Of a stretch of 64,000 nt of DNA, positions 59,501 to 64,000 are shown piece by piece. The translations under genes were made by a program, and so were the position numbers. The DNA is taken from contig CP136061.1 in the NCBI GenBank assembly GCA_032622095.1, positions 129,282,754 through 129,346,753 on the forward strand, read 5' to 3'. Every line of letters begins with the position of its first letter. The stretch's first letter is position 1. The notes below the pieces were generated by a model. That model had not been told where the DNA came from. It saw nothing but the letters and a program-made list of their open reading frames with translations, and made no database searches. Origin of the DNA: Siphonodentalium dalli. Its lineage: Eukaryota > Mollusca > Scaphopoda > Gadilida > Siphonodentaliidae.

Positions 59501-61163
59501 GAGAAGTTGTCAATTTTTCAAGTATAAATGTAATTTTTTGGGAAAATCATGTTCTAAAATGTCGTAGCAGGATTCCCTGTGAAATTTTGTCTTTCTACTA
59601 AAATGTCAAATGTCCTATTTTTGAAAACCGTTCCTGTTAGGATAATTCTGATTGGACTGTTTTGAAGAGGCATGGACCATGAGAATTTCCTCCTTCGCCT
59701 GAGTGACAAAGACTCATCGAAACCCCCGGAAAAACCAAAATGTTGTATCATACATGGACTACATCCCGGAAAGCATCAAAATTTAAATGTTGTATCATAC
59801 TACTAAGTAGTTTTTTACTTCTAAAATGTTGTATAAAACCATAAAATCATGTTTTTCTCATCAACTACTGAGATATCAATATTAAAGTTTTATCTTTAAA
59901 TACCAATGCTATTTCCAGAGATAAATAGTTTTTGTGTCTGCTGTAAAATTAGATTTTTGGATGATACATTTCCATTGACAATATGCAGACTTTATATACT
60001 GATCACTTCAGGATATTTCCATGGGTCCAGTGGATTGTCTTGAGTGGAACAATAAACTGTGTTAGTTGTAACTACCCCCCACCCAAGAATACAGGACATA
60101 AATATTTCTGCATGAACATTCAAATGGAGGTACTGCTTCATTCAAAACAGATTTCCATCGACTGGAAAGTACCAACTATCAAATATTTTATTACCATTTA
60201 TTCTTTATTTTGATTATTAGGTTTGCTATACCTCATTTTGGAGTGCTTTTTTCAATTGGTGTAGAATGTAATGTAACCTATACCATTAAGATTAAAGGGA
60301 GACATACGCCAATTTCAATAAATTTCTGGTAATAACAACGATCTAATATCAATAATATATCGAAAAATAATTCATTTGATTTGAAGATGTCTTCTGTACA
60401 CATTCAGGTTAACAGGTTATCTTAAAATCAAGTTGAATGTAAATTTACTTTAATATGGTTTCAGCCATAATCTAAGTTACGAATTTCCATGTACAAATTA
60501 ATTGACGGACAGTGGATTGGGCAATGTATGGCACACATCGCGTACAAATTTATGTTGATATGGGGTGTGAACTCAAGCCACTCACTGACTATACAATAAA
60601 ATTAATGACAATCTGGGACTATTATGCCTATAATCTAACATTTATTTGTTACATTTGCCTGAAAACTGAACAAAAATACATGTATCTTGATGACGAGCAT
60701 TCTATTTTTCTGTAATATTACATCATACACAGCAGACAGTCAAATAATGTAAATCTGGTTACCTTACTATACGAAGCAGAGAATATTGAAACCAACAACA
60801 ACATTTTATTACAGTACCCCTTTAAACATTATTATAGTTTATAAAACATACTATATCTCTTCCTCAATTACAAATCTTTTTTTTTCAGCTGTACACAATA
60901 CCTGTAAGAGTTTCTTGCCTCCATCGACATATTTCCGATTTAACCCTTACCTGACCGAGGAGAGTGCACTGAGTGAAATTAGACCAGAGAAAATTGACCA
61001 AATGCAGCAAGACGCAATGATGTATCTCAGGAAGAATGCATACAAAATATCTAATGCGGCTCATCAGCTGACTTTGCCAAAAACTCTCCGACAGAAATGC
61101 AAAGAGTCTGCAAAAAGCTTTGTTCAGAAGAAGACCAGCTGGCCATTTACTAAAATGGCATGA
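40050..61163 (+). CDS. PNPLA8: PNPLA8, calcium-independent phospholipase A2-gamma (complete, seven coding exons)
   Basis: Coding exons 40050-40889, 42488-42639, 45475-45741, 46516-46573, 51888-52082, 58960-59155 and 60889-61163 sum to 1983 bp: 660 residues plus stop, all junctions GT-AG and phase-consistent. Residues 1-230 are Ser/Arg/Lys-rich and weakly conserved; the first 70 carry many Arg and few acids, compatible with a mitochondrial presequence. A helical segment (about 235-312) leads to the patatin domain: DGGGTRG at 326-332, nucleophile Ser361 in GVSTG (359-363), SSAAPG before the exon junction, and catalytic Asp505 in DGG, then LPPSTYFRFNP near 583. The known enzyme hydrolyses phospholipid acyl chains in mitochondria and peroxisomes. 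Human PNPLA8 is longer (782 residues) at the variable N terminus. The C terminus here is PFTKMA, not SKL. Intron 4 holds a LINE. Confidence 0.96.
41540..42390. repeat. CATCTTGGATTTT satellite family in PNPLA8 intron 1
   Basis: Four to five diverged units (AACATGGC...CATCTTGGATTTTACT, CATCACCAAACTTCA) followed by CCATTGACTGTAACACATGA and the terminus GTCATTGACACTTTCAT near 42384, about 100 bp before exon 2. Confidence 0.75.
42488..42639 (+). CDS. PNPLA8: PNPLA8 exon 2: oxyanion glycine loop
   Basis: EELMPHLLQFADSSDPFLKA onward, then GRGIKVLTIDGGGTR at the 3' end. The glycine-rich loop stabilises the oxyanion in patatin lipases. Acceptor acacatag, donor gtaaca, phase 2. Confidence 0.95.
42829..43027. 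mobile_element. piggyBac-like MITE PB1, 5'-truncated
   Basis: Retains both hairpins (ATATATGCGAGGCTTCC / GGGAGACTCGCATATATAAG) and the right end CTCCCATCATGAAAGGG, but has lost the left TTAACCCTTCC. Followed by GTGCGTGCGTGC simple sequence. Confidence 0.7.
43496..43588. repeat. GAGGTCCCC hairpin repeat in PNPLA8 intron 2
   Basis: GAAGAATGAGGTCCCCCAGG at the left and CCTCTGGGGACCTCATTCTG at the right, with the usual flank TAGACGAGGCCTAAG upstream. A remnant of PB2 (GGGAATGTTCAGATAA) lies at 43680-43700. Confidence 0.8.
44682..44840. repeat. 159-bp palindrome
   Basis: GGTTATCATCACCCTGTGTG at the left corresponds to CACACATGGTGGTGATAACC at the right. Arms of about 75 bp include CTGCCTTCTCTGGGC and a GTCGATAGAC segment, with a very short loop near CCTACGG. 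A one-arm relative lies near 10040-10070. Confidence 0.85.
44945..45196. mobile_element. piggyBac-like MITE PB2, upstream of a tandem pair
   Basis: TTAACCCTTTATATGCCAAA at the left and AGTATTCAAAGGGTTAA at the right. Its right TTAA is the left TTAA of the following copy. Confidence 0.7.
45193..45451. mobile_element. piggyBac-like MITE PB2 abutting PNPLA8 exon 3 acceptor
   Basis: TTAACCATTTCTATACTAAC at the left, TATAGAAAGGTTTAA at the right, with the family's AGATAATACAGGTATGTTCA and CTGGACATCTCTCC blocks. Only 23 bp separate its right end from the exon at 45475. Confidence 0.75.
45475..45741 (+). CDS. PNPLA8: PNPLA8 exon 3: catalytic serine
   Basis: Encodes RGLLTIEALKQLEKACN, then LFDYVCGVSTGALIAAMAF with the nucleophile, and WSHAFYDTEIWERILK. 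Acceptor tactttttcag, donor gtacgt, phase 2. A PB2 MITE ends 23 bp upstream of the exon. Confidence 0.96.
45900..46280. repeat. Two diverged units with CTGCGATTATGAGSTC core
   Basis: Segments at about 45990-46130 and 46150-46280 both contain CTTGTATTCCTA, CACCTGCGATTATGAG and CCCCTTTTTC-ACTTAG blocks. In PNPLA8 intron 3, no ORF. Confidence 0.55.
46516..46573 (+). CDS. PNPLA8: PNPLA8 exon 4, 58 bp
   Basis: Completes Lys420 and encodes DNVGDKPMVEFSQDPTIPR, the family's segment before the KVAAVS strand. Acceptor ctttcag, donor gtaagt, phase 0. Confidence 0.93.
47059..47547 (+). pseudogene. LINE endonuclease domain, partial
   Basis: Frame includes NPPENTKYADS, LMGDFNSRTALLDDR and GKRTCRDASLVDYAIAS; the MGDFN and SLVDYA motifs mark the metal-binding and catalytic region of APE-type endonucleases. 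The N-terminal half is missing. The frame closes at TAA 47545-47547, and the next ORF continues in the same frame directly after it, so this is a nonsense change inside one original polyprotein. Confidence 0.8.
47551..50238 (+). CDS. LINE reverse transcriptase (ORF2-type, 895 codons)
   Basis: Long uninterrupted frame continuing the endonuclease across one stop codon. It has no ATG at its start, so it is not itself a functional gene. Recognised RT blocks in order: SYRGITLLSCIGKMF and QTGFRKGRSTLDNI (48500-48660), FVDFKKAFDTIW (48718-48753), GVKQGENLSPLLFSIYLNDL (48891-48950) and the catalytic YADDTVLFAD at 49051-49080. Near the C terminus, CQLCGAIMCDEYHFVIVCPN forms a CCHC-like zinc knuckle (about 50031-50090). 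The GVKQGENLSPLLF wording is one I associate with CR1/Jockey-group LINEs, but the clade is not certain. Only one stop and no frameshift in 3.2 kb imply a young copy. Confidence 0.88.
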   Translation: MNSDVHCGISLELKTQHRMCDHLPNKPTYVPNCHSIKPIIKPWNDMKAQDFIAGVKERSDEIESKLKAVEKAPSQLGIDNAANCLGNILSEQAVQIFGTHNRACKSRRTTKCKRWFDSECRRKRKSFNKARKQYYLCKSLDFRTKLRNSSKQYKRTMDKKRAEMLENCNRELREIPKKSSDCFWKTLKKFTNDSARVAVEHINLDSLFDHFKALNGATNDTDLTSLIDSMYALNNTDGELNLPIETHEIIDVVNSLKVNKAAGVDQVSNRYIKSTIDVLLPFYSRLFNLVLDTGIFPDGWAIGMIMPLYKNKGCKTDPNSYRGITLLSCIGKMFTGILNRRLGTYVESNNLLKDNQTGFRKGRSTLDNIFVLYSLTEIYLRDGKKLFCTFVDFKKAFDTIWREALWVKLMRTGINGKIFNIIRNMYQATKSCVVSNGRLSDYFVSNVGVKQGENLSPLLFSIYLNDLEDFLENCVTEGLNYLNDRVFHELEIYLKLWCILYADDTVLFADNPYEMQRILDAFSDYSESWELKINTQKTKVMIFTNKKLSSPPNFMLCGDKLDIVEQFPYLGIELFYNGRFCRAIKSIKMKLTKAMYGLLSKVRNLHLSADLALKLFDYLIQPILLYGCELWGFENTRDIEAVHLKFCKLLTNMKMSTPNYMVYGELGRWPLRVEIDKRITSFWSRLMTKKKSNHPFILYKLILAMKGGGKRIRYLDHIEDIFVRADCEDNWKTQLPVSNSKLQYMHKKLLGNFFLQWNNEVSQSSRGEFYRNLKKCPSLSRFYVECPFNSIISLQRIRTSNHRLGVETMKWAKSKNQKKGISGIGSCQLCGAIMCDEYHFVIVCPNLREYRMKYIDESIWKNPSRESFYGLLNSSDTMKLNKLSNFIKIGLKQFK
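50440..50705. repeat. TG/TA-rich microsatellite
   Basis: Impure (TATG)n and (TA)n, including about 40 bp of pure TA near 50502-50540, just after the LINE coding end. Frames on both strands here are low-complexity artefacts. Confidence 0.9.
51582..51847. mobile_element. piggyBac-like MITE PB2 abutting PNPLA8 exon 5 acceptor
   Basis: TTAACCCTTCCTTTACTAAA at the left and CAATAAAGAAAGGTTTAA at the right, with CAGATAATAAG-type inverted internal blocks. It ends 40 bp before exon 51888. The gap contains a second TTAA (51873) preceded by TATCAAAGGG, as at the end of another copy. Confidence 0.75.
51888..52082 (+). CDS. PNPLA8: PNPLA8 exon 5
   Basis: 65 codons: VSAISCLMNVPKMKHYMFRT, then the INEAIRASSAAPGYYEEF signature of patatin-like lipases. 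Acceptor tttatttacag, donor gtgagt, phase 0. Confidence 0.96.
52951..57013. mobile_element. 4.1-kb TIR-bounded element in PNPLA8 intron 5
   Basis: Left end ATATTTCCGCTAAAGGAAGC at 52951; right end GCTTCCTTTAGCGGAAATAT at about 57013; both continue into ACTGAACTATATGGAT as inverted repeats of about 42 bp. The interior has a GC-richer part (54750-56830) with coding-like fragments: RKLIDQHYRPFLRRRQGTTP near 54750 and SAGRYVAKAERELVSSHLKS near 56630. The latter followed by WFARNSELNGTTWDVASKNK faintly recalls the reverse transcriptase end of DIRS-like elements, but I do not claim it. No intact gene. Confidence 0.6.
55555..56010. repeat. 260-bp tandem duplication with TATA-rich joints
   Basis: TGGCTCCGACCATTGGATTG and GGGCGCAGCTTT at about 55615 recur at about 55875, each followed by TCTGACATGRTCTCATGA and a TATATATC stretch. 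Confidence 0.8.
57027..57326. mobile_element. Short MITE related to the 4.1-kb element
   Basis: TATATTTCCTTAAAGAAAGC at the left and GCTTTCTTTAAGGAAATATA at the right, each followed inward by CTGAACACTGAACTAT or its inverse. About 160 bp of its right half (CACAAAAAGTTAACCCCTTT block) are the reverse complement of 53030-53145 in the 4.1-kb element, so it is probably a deletion derivative. Confidence 0.75.
57800..58215. repeat. CATCTTGGATTTT satellite family in PNPLA8 intron 5
   Basis: Two diverged units (GGCCATCTTGGATTTTGC, CAGCCATCTTGAATTTTACT), then TTGAGCTACAGTGTCTTTGA and CACTTTCATT, the family's terminus. Confidence 0.7.
58960..59155 (+). CDS. PNPLA8: PNPLA8 exon 6: catalytic aspartate
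   Basis: Starts with DGGLMSNNPTAIALQEAKLL; the Asp is the second member of the Ser-Asp dyad. Ends KIVDSATDTE plus one base. Acceptor ttttaacag, donor gtaaga, phase 1. Confidence 0.96.
59210..59426. mobile_element. 217-bp palindromic Tc1/mariner-type MITE in PNPLA8 intron 6
   Basis: TACAGTTATGCCCTAAATAA at the left and GGGCATTACTGTA at the right, with the ATGGCTTGTTGCCATTCATC block mirrored in the other arm. It begins 55 bp after the exon 6 donor. Confidence 0.85.
60889..61163 (+). CDS. PNPLA8: PNPLA8 terminal coding exon
   Basis: Acceptor after a T-rich tract at 60888. Encodes AVHNTCKSFLPPSTYFRFNP and a basic helical tail, stopping at TGA 61161-61163 after SWPFTKMA. I see no clear AATAAA in the next 400 bp. 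Confidence 0.94.
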
Positions 61164-61184
61164 TCATGATAAAATTTCTTATCT

Positions 61185-61570
61185 ATCATAAAACAGTTAT
61201 AATAGCCAGGTTTAGGCACACATATATGTAACTTGTAACATGTGTTACTATGGTATTGCTATGAAGACGCACTTGACTGGAAAAGTCGCATGATTTTATG
61301 GCTCCAAACCTACATGTGTATAGATATCGGCCCAACTGCAAATCCCATTGACATTGTCATACTGCCCTGCATAGCATTGATCACTCATTCGGTTATTAGA
61401 AAATTGGATTATTCAGCTTTTGATAGTTTTGTGTGCTGCACGTTGGGCACAAAACTCCTAATTTTGACTGTGTATGTGGAGATGAGTCAGGTGGCTTTCG
61501 GTTGGCAATCGTAACACATGTTACAAGTTACATGTGGCTAAATCTGCATGGCTATTATCAGTTTTATGAT
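61185..61570. mobile_element. 386-bp MITE 22 bp after the PNPLA8 stop codon
   Basis: Left ATCATAAAACAGTTATAATA and right TATTATCAGTTTTATGAT are inverted. About 30 bp further in, GTAACTTGTAACATGTGTTA pairs with TAACACATGTTACAAGTTAC without mismatch. No ORF. It would fall in the 3' UTR. Confidence 0.8.
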
Positions 61571-61675
61571 AAAAAAAAATTATAATATGTGTTGATTTTG
61601 TTGTCTATAAATAGATCCTGAGAAAATGATAGAAAAAAAATTTGATAGACAAAAAATACTCCCTGTTGATTCATA

Positions 61676-62855
61676 GCAAATGGTAGTCCAAGTCTTCTTG
61701 TACTAAAACCAGCTAAGATATTGGGATGGCGATGCTGGTCTTTAGTCCAAGACCGCTTGTATACCAATCCTTTGACACGACTTACGCCCACGATCTGTGG
61801 CGGGAATTTGTGGTGTATTTTACTGGATTTACCTAGCAAATCAATACATGATGCTATATGCATCGGAAAGGCTTACATCTTATGGTCATAATGGTGTATA
61901 ATAATCTAACTTTAATGTTAAATTACACATAGAATATTCCGGTTGATTGCCACACACATCGATTTGTTTCTCTGTTTGTTTACATTTTAACCGAAAGCCG
62001 AAGTGGTCCGAATAAGTTCGGCATAATCCGCTGTTTGTTCTACTAATTCTACTTTCCGTTTCTATATATAGCGCGGGTTTTCCGAACAAAAATAGCGAAA
62101 ACCGATCGCCCGAAAGTCCAGTTTTCTATGTGCTTTCAGAACAATTCCCGCACTAAAAACTTAATGACATAATGGAGGATCAGAACGGTAGTTTTGTTGA
62201 CAATTTTCGCAAGCAACTTGTCAAAATTGGAGCAAATTAGAACTCTTGTGTCTGACTTGCCATGCGTGATGTGCATTTGACATCTGTGTTGATAAAATAA
62301 TCGGAGAACCGAATCACACAGTTTCGAAATATAGTTCTTCCGTTTTAGTGGGACTTTTCAAACTTAAGGTTCATTTATTTAGTGTATTACATTTATATCT
62401 CCAATGTTTAATTAATCTATTTATTATTTTATTTATTGACACACATAATTACGATTACAATGGAGAATTCATCGTAATTTGCGTTGTTGTCCAAAATCTA
62501 CGGAATATTTTCAACGGAAAATGCCGAACGCAGTTCGCAAGGTCAACTGAGTTCGCATACTTTAAAAAATATGTAAACACTGCGGCAAATGTTTCTTTTC
62601 ACATTAAATTACCGCTTTCAATTCACAACCGATGTGGGTTTCAGATAAAATAGCATGTCTTCTGCGGAAACTATCCGTTTATTGTAGCAATTGTGATATT
62701 TTATTTCATATAATTGTGGTTTTATTTGAGCGGGTCACTAACGCTTAAGTCCTGTCAAAGGAATGCATGGGCCTGGAACTCGGACTAAAGACCGGCACCT
62801 CCATCCCAATATCTTAGCCGGCTTTAGTACGAGAAGACTTGGACTAAGCAAATGG
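61676..62855. repeat. Inverted-repeat pair about 110 bp each
   Basis: 61676-61790 (GGTCTTTAGTCCAAG, GCTAAGATATTGGGATGG) matches the reverse complement of 62750-62855 (CTTGGACTAAG, CCATCCCAATATCTTAGC). The enclosed 0.96 kb is AT-rich with a 101-codon frame (62348-62653) that I do not recognise. Confidence 0.65.
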
Positions 62856-63109
62856 TTGAAGTGTTTGAAAGGTGAACATCTACTTCTTTCTTATGTCAGC
62901 ATTAGTGTTCACTTTTCAGATTCTGGGTCAGGTACGAGGTTGAAAATAATACAATGATACAAAGATGTGCACTGTTTACAAGTGCATGATCTTTTTAGTT
63001 GATGTTAATTGTGACTGCTGTTGGAGTGAATTTGTGTATCAATCTGATGTGTTCCTTAGCCTATTTGTCCTGTCAACATATTGTTTTCTACATAGTTTAC
63101 ACCAAGCCT

Positions 63110-64000
63110 TGAATTAGTGTGTCTGTCATCTGCAGAATGATGTCCCTAGAGAGTGAATTTAGTGACGCAACACCACACAGTGGGGTAGCATCACTAAATT
63201 CACCCTCTGTGGACCTCACTTCTGCTTTGGCCTCATCTTCTGGGAAGTATCTAAATTAACACTGTGTTAGTTACTTTTTCTCTTCTGTTCAGTTTCTATA
63301 TCCCCTAATTTGCATAAGATAAAATGCATAATCAAGGTTACTAATGGGTGAATAATATCCGTGTGGGATAGCGTCACTAAATTCCCCGTGGGGACCTCAT
63401 TCTGCAAATGTCAGGCACACTATTTCAAGGCTTGGTTTGCACGCAAAAGATAAATGGAATTGTGGTTTAGCATTTGCATTTCCCTGCTCTGTATCTTTTG
63501 TGTTATGCTATTTGATATATTGGGAAACACAAGACAGGTAGTACAGTTCTTGGAGGTGTCTTTGTGTGAGATCTGTGTACAGTGCTGCCCATATTTGCAC
63601 AGACAGCCAGGAGTTTTGTTCTTTTGATAATGTCCCATATGTTGGGAATACATTAGCAATTCAAAAGAGAGTGATAAGGAAAATATGTTGGAGTAGGGTC
63701 AAGACAATGTCACCCCAACAATACACACCTGTATATAAGCATCATTATTTCATCATTGTTGAACTACTAATTACAAATCTGCAAATATTGTGTCTGTCAT
63801 TTGTAGAATGAGGTCCCCAGAGGGTGAATTTAGTGATGCTATCCCGCACAGTGGGTTAGCATCACCAAACTCACCCTCTAGGTACCTCATTCTACTTAGG
63901 CCTCATTTTCTGGGAAGTATATATAGTCTCAAATTAACATTGGTTTTGGTTACTATTTCCCTGCTTTTCAGTTTCTATATCGCCTAATTTGCTGAAGATA
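63110..64000. repeat. GAGGTCCCC hairpin repeats at the right edge
   Basis: Full hairpins at 63132-63225 and 63803-63895 and a right half ending at 63405. The long flank (CTCATCTTCTGGGAAGTATC, CTATATCCCCTAATTTGC) follows each. The last unit continues past the window end. Confidence 0.8.

Overview
The window reads as nuclear DNA of an invertebrate animal, most likely a mollusc or another lophotrochozoan. It is AT-rich, genes are split by GT-AG introns of 0.8 to 7 kb, and most of the sequence is dispersed, palindromic or tandem repeat. The mollusc assignment is inference from the repeat style; I could not run a taxonomic search.

Two conserved protein genes can be assembled exon by exon with consistent reading phases. 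SHQ1 (H/ACA snoRNP assembly chaperone) lies on the minus strand: its start codon is at 15161 and seven exons run down to 475, giving 227 complete codons before the gene leaves the window at its left edge. PNPLA8 (calcium-independent phospholipase A2-gamma) lies on the plus strand: seven coding exons from 40050 to 61163 give a complete 660-residue protein with the glycine-rich GGGTRG loop, the GVSTG nucleophile elbow and the catalytic DGG. A small two-exon plus-strand gene with a PHD-type zinc finger sits between them (26027-26900, polyadenylation signal at 27106).

Layout. 1-15161: SHQ1 with repeat-filled introns (foldback MITEs, a hAT-like element with 8-bp duplication, a PIF/Harbinger-like element with an identifiable empty site, a dead LINE tail, a 698-bp tandem duplication). 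15162-26020: intergenic, with a diverged tandem family holding a perfect 74-bp-arm palindrome, a 1.5-kb long-TIR element, a second PIF-like insertion and a second hAT-like element. 26.0-27.1 kb: PHD gene. 27.9-30.1 kb: a striking region of CTTAAG-centred palindromes. 31-37.5 kb: tandem arrays and a nested transposon tower. 40-61.2 kb: PNPLA8, whose 5.3-kb intron 4 holds a same-strand LINE (reverse transcriptase plus partial endonuclease) and whose 6.9-kb intron 5 holds a 4.1-kb TIR-bounded element. 61.2-64 kb: a MITE just after the PNPLA8 stop, an inverted-repeat pair, and more copies of a GAGGTCCCC hairpin family.

The genes do not form a pathway: SHQ1 acts in nuclear RNP assembly, PNPLA8 in mitochondrial or peroxisomal lipid metabolism. 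The strongest theme is how small DNA transposons shape introns, including TTAA-bounded MITEs that end 23 and 40 bp upstream of PNPLA8 splice acceptors. I see no CRISPR array, rRNA, credible tRNA or prokaryotic feature.
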